A stretch of DNA of 64,000 nucleotides from Luidia sarsii (lineage: Eukaryota > Echinodermata > Asteroidea > Paxillosida > Luidiidae): assembly GCA_949987565.1 (NCBI GenBank), contig OX465111.1:9505202-9569201 (forward strand), in the 5' to 3' direction. Of this stretch, positions 35,101 to 46,195 are shown piece by piece. Both the position numbers and the translations under genes were made by a program. Under the pieces are notes generated by a model. That model was not told the DNA's origin. It was given only the letters and a program-made list of their open reading frames with translations, and made no database searches. Numbering within the stretch: position 1 is the stretch's first letter; the number at the start of each line of letters is the position of its first letter.

Positions 35101-38100
35101 TCTAGACCAACGATTCCGTGTTCGGAGACATTTTTTGTTTTCCTAAAAAAACTCAGATTTCTTCTAAATGTTATTTTAGCCTACCCTAGGACTACTAATG
35201 TGATCTAGACAAACGATTCTGTTTTCGCTGACAATTTTGTTTTCAGAAAAAACTCTCAGATTTCCTCTAAAATTATTGTCTAGCCTCTCCTAGGACTACT
35301 TATGTGATCAATACTACTAATTCCTAATTCGGAGATATTTTTGTTTTCCGAAAAAACTCTTAGATTTCGTCTTAAGGGATTTTCTAGCCTCCCCTAGGAC
35401 TACCTATTTGATTGAAACTACTAATTCGTTTTTCAGAGGTTTTTTTTTTTTTCCGAAAAAAAAAATCAGATTTCTTCTCAAATGTTTTTTTTAGCCTCCC
35501 TCGGACATTTAAGGTGATCTAGACCAACGATTCCGTGTTCGAAGACATTGTTTGTTTTCTGAAAAAAACTCAGATTTCCTCTAAAATTATTTTCTAGCCT
35601 CTCCTAGGACTACTTAAGTGATTTAGACGAACGATTCCGTGTTCCAAGAATTTTTTTTGTTTTTAGAAAAACTCTCGGATTTTTTTTATAATTATTTTCC
35701 AGCCTCTCTTCGGACAATTAGGGTGATCTAGACCAACGATTTAGTGTTCGGAGACATTGTTTGTTTTCCGAAAAATACTCAGATTTCTTCTAAACGTTAT
35801 TTTAGCCTACCCTAGGACTACTAATGCGATCTAGACCAACGATTCTGTGTTCGCTGACAATTTTTGTTTTCAGAAAAAAACTCTTAGATTTCCTCTAAAA
35901 TTATTTTCTAGCCTCTCCAAGGACTACTTAAGTGATTTAGACGAACAATTCTGCGTTCCAAGATAAATTTTTGTTTTCACAAAAACTCTCGGATTTCTTC
36001 TATAATGATTTTCTAGCCTCTCCTCGGACAACTAAGGTTATCTAGGTCAACGATTCCATGTTCGGAGACATTTTTTGTTTTCCAAAAAAAACTGCTAGAT
36101 TTCTTCTACAAGGATTTGTTTAGCCTTCCCTAGGACTACTAAAGTGATTAAAACTACTTATTCGATTTTCGGAGATATTTTTGTGTTTTCCGAAAAAAAC
36201 TCAGATTTCTTCTAAAATTATTTTGTAGCCTCTCCTAGGACTACTAAAGTGATTTAGACGAACGATTCCGTGTTCCAAGAAAAAAAAATTGTTTTCAGAA
36301 ACACTCGGATTTCTTCCATAATGACTTTCTAGCCTCCCTGGGACAACTAAGGTGATCTAGACCAACGATTCCGTGTTCAAAGACATTTTTGTTTTCCGAA
36401 AAAAACTCTTAGATTTCTTCTACAAGGATTTTCTAGCCTCCCCTAGGACCCCTGAAGTAATTTATACTACTAATTCGTTTTTCGGAGATATTTTTTTTTT
36501 TCCGAAAACAACTCTCAGATTTCTTCTAAAAGGATTTTCTAGACTCCCCTAGGACTACTAATGTGATCTATACTACTAATTCCTTTTTCGGAGATATTTT
36601 TCTGTTTTCCGAAAAAAAAATCAGATTTCTTCTTAAATGATTTTCTAGCCTCTCCTAGGACTACTGAAGTGATTCATTTATTTCAGAAAAAAACTCGGAT
36701 TTCTTCTATAATGATTTTCTAGCCTCCCCCCGGAAAACTAAGGTGATCTAGACCAACGATTCTGTGTTCGCTGACAATTTTTGTTTTCAGAAAATAAACT
36801 CTGATTTCCTCTAAAATTATTTTCTAGCCTCTCCTAGGACTACTAAAGTGATTTAGACGAACGATTCCGTGTTCCAAGATAAATGTTTGTTTTCAGAAAA
36901 ACTCTCGGATTTCTTCTATATTGATTTTCTAGCCTCCCCTCGGACAACTAAGGTGATCTAGACCAACGATTCCGTGTTCGAAGACATTTTCGGTTTTCAG
37001 AAAAAAAAACTCTTACATTTCTTCTAAAATGATTTTCTAGCCTCCCCTCGGACAACTAAGGTGATCTAGACCAACGATTCCGTGTTCGGAGAAATTTTTT
37101 GTTTTACGAAATTACTCTTACATTAGTTCTAAAAGGATTTTCTAGCCTCCCCTAGGACTACTTAAGTGATTTAGACGAACGCTTCCGTGTTCCAAGATAA
37201 TTATTATTTTTTTTCAGAAAAAAACTCTCGGATTTCTTCTATAATAATTTTCTAGCCTCCCCCGGAAAACAAAGGTGATCTAGACCAACGATTCTGTGTT
37301 CGCCGACAATTTTTGTTTTCCAAAAAAACCTCTCAGATTTCCTCTAAAAGGATTTTCTAGCCTCCCCTAGGACTACTAAAGTGATTTATACTACTATTTT
37401 ATTTTTCGGAGATATTTTTTTGTTTTCCGAAAAAAAAACTCAGATTTCCTCTAAAATTATTTTGTAGCCTCTCCTAGGACTACTAAAGTGATTTAGACGA
37501 ATGATTCCGTGTTCCAAGAAAAAAAATTGTTTTCAGAAACACTCGGATTTCTTCCATAATGATTTTCTAGCCTCCCTGGGACAACTAAGGTGATCTAGAC
37601 CAACGATTCCGTGTTCAAAGACATTTTTGTTTTCCGAAAAAAACTCTTAGATTTCTTCTCCAAGGATTTTCTAGCCTCCCCTAGGACCACTAAAGTGATT
37701 TATACTACTAATTCGTTTTTCGGAGATATTTTTTTTTTTTCCGAAAACAACTCTCAGATTTCTTCTAAAAGGATTTTCTAGACTCCCCTAGGACTACTAA
37801 TGTGATCTATACTACTAATTCCTTTTTCGGAGATATTTTTCTGTTTTCCGAAAAAAAAATCAGATTTCTTCTTAAATGATTTTCTAGCCTCTCCTAGGAC
37901 TACTGAAGTGATTCATTTTTTTCAGAAAAAAACTCTCGGATTTCTTCTATAATGATTTTCTAGCCTCCCCCCGGAAAACTAAGGTGATCTAGACCAACGA
38001 TTCTGTGTTCGCTGACAATTTTTGTTTTCAGAAAATAAACTCTGATTTCCTCTAAAATTATTTTCTAGCCTCTCCTAGGACTACTTAAGTGATTTAGACG

Positions 38101-38624
38101 AACGATTCCGTTTTCCAAGATAATTATCTGTTTTCAGAAAACTCTCGGATTTCTTCTATAATGATTTTCCAGCCTCCCCCGGACAACTAAGGTCATCTAG
38201 ACCAATGATTCCGTGTTCGAAGACATTTGTTTTTTTCCGAAAAAACAAAAGACAAACGATTCTGTGATCGCTGACAATTTTTGTTTTCAGAAAAAAATCT
38301 TAGATTTCCTGTAAAATTATTTTCTAGCCTCTCCTAGGACTACTTAAGTGATTTAGACGAACGATTCCGTTTTCCAAGATAATTATCTGTTTTCAGAAAA
38401 CTCTCGGATTTCTTCTATAATGATTTTCTAGCCTCCCCTCGGACAACTAAGGTCATCTAGACCAATGATTCCGTGTTCGAAGACTTTTTTTTTTTCCGAA
38501 AAAACTTTCAGATTTCTTCTAAAAGGATTTTCTAGCCTCTCCTAGGACTACTAATGTGATCTATACTACTAATTCCTTTTTCGGAGATATTTTTCTGTTT
38601 TCCAAAAAAAAATCAGATTTCTTC
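32139..38624. repeat. Satellite array, monomer about 105-110 bp
   Basis: About 60 monomers run head to tail. Anchors are TGATTTTCTAGCCTC, CTAGGACTACTAAAGTGAT or CTCGGACAACTAAGGTGAT, CGATTCCGTGTTCGAAGAC, TTTTTGTTTTCCGAAAAAA and CTCAGATTTCTTCTAAAA. Several monomer types can be told apart by the middle part (CGATTCCGTGTTCG, CGATTCTGTGTTCGCTGAC, CTACTAATTCCTTTTTCGG, GTTCCAAGATAA). No gene is present; ORFs are absent. The array continues at 43621-44640 beyond element D. Confidence 0.95.
36265..38624. repeat. Higher-order repeat, about 1.24-kb period
   Basis: Distinctive monomer variants recur with a fixed offset. TTCCAAGAAAAAAAATTG is at 36275 and about 37515. The CCCCGGAAAACTAAGG to AAAATAAACTC block is at 36725 and about 37968. 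Offset about 1,243 bp, so a block of roughly 11-12 monomers was duplicated as a unit. Confidence 0.8.
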
Positions 38625-39015
38625 TTAAAGTGCGACTCTAACGATTTTGTCGATTCCACGGAAGAAACATATTTCAGAGAACAAGTCCCACTGATTCCAA
38701 AAAACATAACTTTTTAAAATTATTTACATTTTTTCACTAGGAAAAAAAGCGTTAAACCCAGCATTTGTAACACGCTCGATGGGCCCCTAACGAAAACAGG
38801 GTCATTATGATAATCATATGCATGTGACCCCAAAAACGTCATAACCAGGAAAACAACCCAAGTCCAGCCTACGTTATAATAATATAAACGCACGTACACC
38901 AAGTACAGTACGTACGTGCACGTGTTTTGCAGTGCCTGCTGCCAAGAGTTCTCTGGTTTTGTATTCAAGTTACTGTATTAATTTGTGTATCAAAGTTCAG
39001 TGATTGTTTCGAGGA

Positions 39016-39240
39016 ATGCCTGTATCCTGTGTTGTTGGTGGATGCACTCGCAATAAAGCGAAAAATCCGGACATTTTTGGCTGACGTTCCCGAAGAATAC
39101 TCAACGCGACGAGCATGTGTACGGTTTGTCAACAACACTCGTTCGGACTTCACGCTGACTTCTTCATCGTTGATTTGCTATGCACACTTGAGCGATGATT
39201 GTGTGGATAAAACGGAATCTCGGATTTCCATACCGTTTTA
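39016..39240 (+). pseudogene. THAP domain (decayed, transposase-type)
   Basis: The ATG at 39016 gives MPVSCVVGGCTRNKAKNPD with the first C-x4-C pair. Then the frame changes to one reading WLTFPKNTQRDEH, and again to one reading RFVNNTRSDFTLTSSS and LICYAHLSDDCVD with the C-x2-H pair. Order, spacing (roughly 80 residues) and the TFPK motif fit the C2CH THAP DNA-binding domain, which in transposases binds the element ends. Two frameshifts, a stop and His/Leu changes after CYAH show decay. A linker rich in Pro/Ser follows to about 39460, where AAGAGCAAGGGTAGGA could be a splice donor. No catalytic exon follows. Confidence 0.7.
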
Positions 39241-39524
39241 AGCTTAAAGTTGGGTCAGTCCCAAGCTTCAATTAGGCACCGACCGTACCGGTCAAGAAAC
39301 AACGGCCGAGTACAACCACCGCCGTACCCGGGCGTTCAGTCAGACGAGGCCGGCCCCAGCACAAGCCAAGTACCGTGCCACCTTCCGTAGCGGAAGAAAC
39401 AAGGACAGATCCTGGCAAGCGATCTGGGGGAGCATATATCTCAAATGGGAAAGAGCAAGGGTAGGAATAACTTTTTAATATAAATTCTGATTTATTAACC
39501 TAGTTATTCAATTTAGTGTACTAC

Positions 39525-39720
39525 TGTACTACTACTACTAGTACTAGTAGTACTAGTAGTAGTATGATGTAGTACAAGTACCGGTAGTACAGTACTCGTA
39601 GTCGTAGTACTAGGAGTACTACTACTACTAGTAAGTACTACTAGTAAGTAGTATAACGGTAGTATAATAATATTACTACCGGTAGTTGCTAGTAGTAGTA
39701 CTACTTACTTACCGGTAATT
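39525..39720. repeat. TAC/GTA low-complexity tract in D
   Basis: Palindrome-rich TACTAG/GTAGTA mixture. Similar tracts are at 42600-42630, 50085-50170 and flanking the Harbinger element (53408-53436, 55306-55316). Confidence 0.85.
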
Positions 39721-39922
39721 GTTATACATGTTTGACAAAGTCTTTCTAACACTACTTTTTACAACAGCAAAATAATTTTCTGGTTTTGTTTTCATTTCTT
39801 GATTTGAAATCCTCATACTGCTTGCCAGTAAAAAGACACATTCTTACTGTTTGTTTTGGTAACTGATTCTTTGTTTGTCTTCCTGTTTGGGTTACAAATT
39901 CATGTTTTGATTTTATTTTCAT

Positions 39923-40020
39923 GAACAGATACTGGAACAAGGCGAAGAGGAACATCAACAACATATGATCATTTCTGAAAGCCTCGAACCAGTCCCAGAC
40001 TCGGAATCAAGAGATACAGT
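39923..40020 (+). other. Possible acidic exon in D
   Basis: After CATGAACAG (acceptor-like) a frame reads ILEQGEEEHQQHMIISESLE and continues acidic to a stop near 40030. It could be a further exon of the THAP-encoding gene. The phase with the upstream donor is not resolved. Confidence 0.25.
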
Positions 40021-40144
40021 TGTGACTTTTTAAGTCTCATTATTTTGAAGCCTACCATTTGCTTAAATTCTTTATAGGGCGGGTGGCTGTGACTTTTGTT
40101 CTTGCCAAAAGTAAACAAGATCATATTTAGACAAATTAGGGTTC

Positions 40145-40204
40145 TAATGTTTCGATCGTATATTAGTACTACAGTAGCATTAGCAGGTCTTTCCTCAAAG
40201 GCAG
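40145..40204 (-). repeat. Penelope-like 3' tail hairpin, copy in D
   Basis: TTTCGATC and CTTTCCTCAAAGGCAG are kept, but about 18 bp of TACTACAG-type sequence splits the stem. Degenerate. Confidence 0.5.
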
Positions 40205-41361
40205 AAATTTGGTTGAAGGTGAAGAGTTCAAAATGATATTTCATTAAAAAAGTAAAAAAAGGCCTGCCCAAGACAGTCAAGAGGGAGAAACTTCATCCAG
40301 CAGCAAACACAGAAAGTAAACAATGTTGCTGTTGAAACATTCTTTATTCTATTAGCGATCATGGCAATATACGTTTGGGACCAGCTCAACAAAAATGAGT
40401 ATTTAATGAGTGATGTACATAGCTGAATTCAGCACACTATCAGCTTCAAACCTACAGTAAATTGAAGCTGATAATGTAACCAAATCAGCTTTGTACATCA
40501 CTCATTTAAAAACAATGTCCCTTTAATAATACCCATTTTTGTGGAGCTGGTCACAAATGTAAAGGACGCGCGTAATTTACACCACTTTTTAAACTGAATG
40601 GCAATGACTCACAGGGAAAATAAACAACACAAACTACATGAATGTACAATGAACAAAACATTTTTTAAGTCACAGACAGTGTTGCCATTTAATTTACCAT
40701 AATGCTTCCGGAAGTTCCGGGCAATTTTAACTGGTACAGTGTATATATCACATAGAATTTTAAGTTAATACACATGTATGCACTTTGGGTCATTTCCTAG
40801 AATGCACTCTTGTTCATTTTGAACATTTCATGAGAATTTCCTTTATTTAACATTGCAAACAGTGCATGGTGATTGACGGGCAGCTATGGAGAATTATTAC
40901 TTTATTTGTAGGGTTTAATTAATAAGGCCAAAAGCCACTGAAGGTGAAGGACTACAAAACAAAATTTCAGTAGAGCAGGAGTGATATTTTTTCTGAATGA
41001 ACAGTTCATAAAACAGGCATAGAACCTTGACCAATAAAATTACAAAAGGAATCACTATTCATACAATACTTTGTAAATATACATACACACAAGGATATCA
41101 GCTGATCCATGAAAACACCTTGCCTGAAAATACTGAGGGCAATATTTACCAGGGAAAGAGTTCCATATTGTATGTCCAGAGATACAGATCAAGGGTAAGA
41201 ACATAGCCCTAAAACTTTGTAAATCAAACATGGTTGTAGTAATTTGAGGCTTGGTCTAAAAACAATTCACTGTTAATCTAAATCTGGTATCTGAAACCTA
41301 CATAGTTGCCATCTGGATCCGGAAAGATTGCTCTCGTTTTATGCATGATGCATGAGGGGAG

Positions 41362-41550
41362 GGGTACACGGTTGTGTCCAAGATACCCATAGCACCACCT
41401 TATAACTTGCCGGTATGACACGTGGGGTACATGGTTGTGTCCAAGATACCCATAGCACCACCTTATAACTTGCCGGTATGACACGTGGGGTACATGGTTG
41501 TGTCCAAGATACCCATAGCACCACCTTATAACTTGCCGGTATGACACGTG
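41362..41550 (-). repeat. 63-bp in-frame triplication inside exon 3
   Basis: Three tandem copies of a 63-bp unit each code 21 residues including YRQVIRWCYGYLGHN. They are nearly identical to one another, so the expansion is recent. Two copies are extra compared with the single segment expected in the family. Confidence 0.95.
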
Positions 41551-41923
41551 CCTGTATTTCCTGTAAATAAAAAAAGTTGACACCAAGGAACTTTAGTTCT
41601 GTACATAACTAGCCTCTAGACATGTGTTTTTATATTTGTCTTTTTTATATGCCCTTGTTGAATTATGTATTTCTTTGAAACTTGCCAGTATCAGTAAGAT
41701 GAAAATGTCTTGAAACTAGATGCATCTAACTTCTAAGTCAGTTTCTATTTAATCCTGCATGCAGGAAAGTACAGAAAATAAAAATCTAACATATTAAAGC
41801 TCTTTTTGCTTTTGAAAAAGGTACTCTCTCTAAACATGTGTCATTTATTTTGCCCGAGAAATATGCAAAAATGTTGCAAATTGCACCATCTTTCTCAAAA
41901 GCAGAATTTCAAAGGCAGATTAT

Positions 41924-41956
41924 GCCTTTGAGAAAGCTCCTGCTAGGATTGAAACA
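41924..41956 (+). repeat. Penelope-like 3' tail hairpin inside intron 2
   Basis: GCCTTTGAGAAAGCTCCTGC then TAGGATTGAAACAT. It lies between exons 2 and 3 of the P2X7-tail-like gene. The outer stem pairs are lost. Confidence 0.55.
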
Positions 41957-43620
41957 TAAAATTTGTTACATTTATTTTCCTGAATTAATTTACCAAGTTA
42001 TCTTACCTCGGAAGGTCACCTTCAATGGCTCTAGCACCGTATTGTTGTTTGTAGGCGTATAGTAGGCTGTCTCAAGTGTGCCAGGGTTTAGATGCGTAGC
42101 CTCGTACCAGGGATGGTCGTTGAAACAAAGGAAATCATCACGGTTTACACCAGTGTGCAGGATCTTTTGCTGAATGGCTTCGACCTCCTTGCAGCACATG
42201 CAGTTCATCACAACACATTTACCGCAGGAACACCTTGATATGTTGCAAGGATAAAGTGAGAATCTTATCAGAAAGTATTATTAATTTTTGCATTAAAATT
42301 GTCCAAGGAATTTCAGGATTTCCTATGTGTACATAGCTTAAGCTGGTACCAAATAGTCAACATTTTACAAGACAATACATGAACATGTAATGTTAGTGGA
42401 GGGCAACCGTAACCAATGTAATGTATGCTTATAAATTACTACGAAAAGTCATTCACTATCAACAGTGATTCAGGTTTGCTGGGCATATGTCGCCATGAAC
42501 AGGGCACTTTGGGAAGCACGCTTTTGGTTTTAATTCCCAAGAACCCCTCTCCTAAAGAACATTAGATCTCAGTGGCAAAATGTGGACTGAGCTGTGTCTA
42601 TACTACTACTAGTACTACTTACTAATACTAATCTATAGCATCAGCAATAATCATTAATAAATACCGGGTAAACAATTCAATCCACCACAAATTTATTCAA
42701 CCAGGAATCAAAATGGGGCCAGAACAGGAGTGAAATTGTCTCTCGAAATAATCTCTCCTATCCAAAACACACGCCACAATGATGTCGGTGTGAGTATGAT
42801 CTACTAGTACTAATTCAGTAAGTGCCAGTTATTCAGTACTGAGTGACAGTACTCAGTACAGTAGGCTGCAGAATGACCAGATTCGGGTCGTGCTCTGCCT
42901 TTGCTGTCAGATCACTCTCGTGTAAACACAGTGAATGAAAATTCGGAGCAATAACGAAAGTATGTAACATCAATCAGATACCCAACGATAAACAAATAAC
43001 ATTTACCAGTCCGTATTGTTCAACCGATCATTGGCAGCTGGTTGTTGAACAGCCATGTCGTTATCGCCAACATCAGATCCAACGCAACGTCAACTTGTTC
43101 TTGAACGCGGCGCCTCGCAAGTGGCTCAAAGTCAAACCGGTACGGTTCAGCGCCGCGTATTTCCTCAAATTTATCGCCGGGCTCATTGTCATCGCTGTCT
43201 TCATCTGTATCACTTCCAGATGATTCATTGTCACTGATAACAGCAGAATGCACACTTATTGCCTCCTAGATTTCGTCACCGGAGTTTTCGGGGTCGGACA
43301 TGATGATCGATGATACTAGTGTTTACTTTCTCTAGGTTCACTGTCGTGCAGTATAACGTTGCTGAACATATGACTAAGGCTGGATGCCAGACTTAGTCAG
43401 TCCCTTCGATTCCTTGTTTTCCTTTTTATGACGTCACGGGCCATTTCGCGTGACCTCAGCGTTTTCGGATTTCGCGATTCGCGGGCGTTTCAAAAAGTCC
43501 CCTTTTTTCATGTTTTAGATTTTTTTTAATTCTTGGAAAGTGCGCGAATGTTACTTTTGAGGTGTGACCTTTCACATTCCCTGTACAACTTAATTTTGAA
43601 TTTTTCGTTAGAGTCGCACT

Positions 43621-44640
43621 TTAAATGATTTTCTAGCCTCCCTCGGACTACTAAAGTGATTTATTTTTTTCAGAAAAAACTCTCGGATTTCTTCTATAAT
43701 GATTTTCTAGCCCCCCCCCCGGAAAACTAAGGTGATCTAGACCAACGATTCTGTGTTCGCTGACAATTTTTGTTTTCAGAAAAAAAAATCTGATTTCCTC
43801 TAAAATTATTTTCTAGCCTCTTTAGGACTACTAAAGTGATTTAGACGAACGATTTCCGTGTTCCAAGATAATTTTTTGTTTTCAGAAAAACTCCCGGATT
43901 TCTTCTATAATGATTTTCTAGCCTCCCCTCGGACAACTAAGGTGATCTAGACCAATAATTCCGTGTTCGAAGACATTTTTTGTTTTCCTTAAAAAACTCT
44001 CAGATTTCCTATAAACGTTATTTTAGCTTACCCTAGGTCTACTAATTTGATTTAGACAAACGATTCTGTGATCGCTGACAATTTTTGTTTTCAGAAAAAA
44101 AATCTTAGATTTCCACTAAAATTATTTTCTAGCCTCTCCCAGGACTACTAAAGTGATTTAGACGAACGATTCCGTGTTCCAAGATAATTTTTTGTTTTCA
44201 GAAAAACTCTCGGATTTCTTCTATAATGATTTTCTAGCCTCCCCTCTCGGACAACTTAAGTTATCTAGACCAATGATTCCGTGTTCGAAGACATTTTTGG
44301 TTTTCCGAAAAAACTCTTAGATTTCTTCTAAAAGGATTTTCTAGCCTCCCCTAGGACTACTAAAGTGATTTATACTACTAATTTGTTTTTCGGAGATATT
44401 TTTTTGTTTTCCGAAAAAAAAATCAGATTTCTTCTTAAATGATTTTCTAGCCTCCCTCGGACAACTAAGGTGATCTAGACCAACGATTCCGTGTTCGAAG
44501 ACATTTTTTGTTTTCCGAAAAAAACTCAGATTTCCTCTAAAATTATTTTCTAGCCTTTCCTAGGACTACTAAAGTGATTTAGACGAACGATTCCGTGTTC
44601 CAAGATAATTATTATTTTTTTCAGAAAAAAACTCAAAAAA
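43621..44640. repeat. Satellite array, right part
   Basis: Same monomers as 32139-38624. The array resumes in the middle of a monomer at the TTAA used by element D. It ends around AAAAACTCAAAAAAACAAAA. Confidence 0.95.
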
Positions 44641-45655
44641 ACAAAAATATCTCAATCTCTTCAAAATTGTTTTTTTGAGTCCTTTTACTCTCCTGAGCAG
44701 ATTTGAAACAAAGATTTACTTTTCCAAGATATTTGTTTTTGCCAACAAAACCATCTCCTCCCTATATCATGCAATAGCCCATATATATACATGTATTGTA
44801 CATGTATGATGGAAGTGAGTAGGTTAATGAAACGGAAGAAAACTCTCAGAATCCCTTCAAATTTGCTTCTTGGAGTCCTTTTACACTACTGAGCAGATTT
44901 AAAAAACAAAGATTTTATTTTCCGAGATATTTTTTTATAACCACCAAAACCATCTGCTCCCTATATTATGCAGTAGCCCATAATTACATAGGCCCCTACA
45001 TGTATGATTAAAGTGAATAGGTATGGAGAAACACGAAAACTCTCAGAATCCCTTCAAAATTGTTTTTTGAAGTCCTTTTACTCTACTGAGCAGATTTGAA
45101 ACAAATATTTTCTTTTCTAAGATATTTGTTTTTGCCACCAAAACCATCTCCTCCATATATCATGCAATAGCCCATATTCATGTACTGTACATGTATGAGG
45201 GAAGTGGGTAAGTTTAGTGAAACGGAAAAAACTCTCAGAATCTCTTTAAATTTGTTTCTTGGAGTCCTTTTACTCTGCTGAGCTGATTATAGATTAAGAT
45301 TTTTTTTCGAGATATTTAATTTTGACCACCCAAAGCATATCCTCCCTATATGATGCAGTAGCCCATATATACATGGATGATGGTAGTGAGTAGGTTGTGT
45401 TAAACAAAAGTCTCAGAATCCCTTCAATTTTTTGTTTGTAGTTCTTTTACACTACTGACCCGATTTGAGACCCAAAGCGTATCCTCCCTATATGATGCAG
45501 TAGCCCATATATACATGGATGATGGTAGTGAGTAGGTTGTGTTAAACAAAACTCTCAGAACCCCATCAACTTTGTTTCTGGGAGTCCTTGTACACTAGTT
45601 ACTGAGCAGATTTGAAACGAAGATTTTCTTCGCCGATAATTTTCTTTTGCCGCCA
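44641..45655. repeat. Second, older tandem array related to the satellite
   Basis: Units of roughly 200-210 bp start CTCTCAGAATCCCTTCAAA, continue through GGAGTCCTTTTAC, CTACTGAGCAGATTTGAAAC and TTTTCTTTTC..GATATTT, then a non-satellite half (ACCATCTCCTCCCTATATCATGCA ... ATAGCCCATA ... GAAGTGAGTAGG). The first half follows the order of the 105-bp monomer, so the long unit looks like one old monomer plus about 100 bp of other sequence. Confidence 0.75.
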
Positions 45656-45659
45656 AAAC

Positions 45660-46195
45660 CATCTCTACGTAACATAACGTCCCCAGGACGTTCACTGATG
45701 ACGTTCGCTCTAACGTTTTCTGAACGTATGATAAACGTCTGCAGCAACGTTCACTGGACGTAGCCATTTGACGTTCACTTTCCGTATATTTGCACCACCA
45801 CTTTACGTCCCCAAGACGTTCACCGATGACGTTTGCTTAACGTTTTTTGAACGTTGTCTGAACGTGCATTATATGAAACTGGCGACCCTTTTCGAACGTT
45901 TTTTGAACGTTGTCTGAACGTGCATATATGGAAGTGGCAACCCTTTCCGCACGTCTACTGAACGTTGTCTGAACATGCATATATGAAAGTGGCGACCCTT
46001 TCCGCACGTCTTCTGAACGTTGTCTGAACGTGCATTTATGAAAGTGGCGACCCTTTCCGCACGTCTACTGAACGTTGTCTGAACATGCATATATGAAAGT
46101 GGCGACCCTTTCCGAACGTCTTCTGAACGTTGTCTGAACATGCATATATGAAAGTGGCGACCCTTTCCGAACGTCTTCTGAACGTACATGTACCA
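45660..46195. repeat. ACGTTC minisatellite, about 55-bp unit
   Basis: First come loose ACGTTCACTGATGACG words (45675-45790). Then come six units with anchors GAACGTTGTCTGAAC, ATGCATATATGAAAGTGG and CGACCCTTTCCG, spaced about 55 bp. Minus ORFs across it (RRSERVATFIYACSD) are repeat translations. Confidence 0.9.

Larger units (their letters stand above)
41278..43301 (-). pseudogene. P2X7-tail-like zinc-binding domain protein, three exons
   Basis: Exon 1 (43301-43007) starts MSDPENSGDEI, then an in-frame stop, an acidic Ser/Asp-rich stretch and AEPYRFDFEPLAR. Exon 2 (42233-42007) gives WCSCGKCVVMNCMCCKEVEA and LNPGTLETAYY. Exon 3 (41560-41278) gives KYRHVSYRQVIRWCYGYLG, PSCIMHKTRAIFP and NYVGFRYQI to the stop. 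Splices G|GTAAAT...CAAG|GTG and GAG|GTAAG...ACAG|GAAA are canonical and in phase. W-C-x-C-G-x-C, C-C-x-E, Y-R-H-x-x-Y-R-Q and PSC...IFP are the signature of the P2X7 receptor cytoplasmic domain, also known as a stand-alone acidic-leader protein in invertebrates. The stop, one shift in exon 1 and one after ETAYY, and a triplicated segment mark it as a pseudogene. The transmembrane receptor part is absent. Function in the element is unknown. Confidence 0.85.
38629..43620. mobile_element. TTAA element D with THAP and P2X7-tail-like genes
   Basis: This 4,992-bp element is flanked by TTAA (38625-38628 and 43621-43624) and has perfect 16-bp inverted ends (AGTGCGACTCTAACGA). The target is a satellite monomer variant CTTCTTAAATGATTTTC that occurs uninterrupted elsewhere in the array (for example near 36632 and 44432). 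It holds a decayed THAP domain on plus (39016-39240) and a three-exon P2X7-tail-like gene on minus (41278-43301). TTAA duplication plus a THAP domain is what is known of Kolobok transposons. A DDE catalytic domain is not visible, so the copy is probably a deletion derivative. Confidence 0.85.

Noticed and set aside
32139..38624. CRISPR-like array
   Set aside because: Whole monomers are similar and no unique spacers exist. The sequence is eukaryotic satellite.
41278..43301. Host P2X receptor gene
   Set aside because: No transmembrane or ATP-binding ectodomain exons are present, the gene starts with its own acidic leader, and it lies wholly inside element D.
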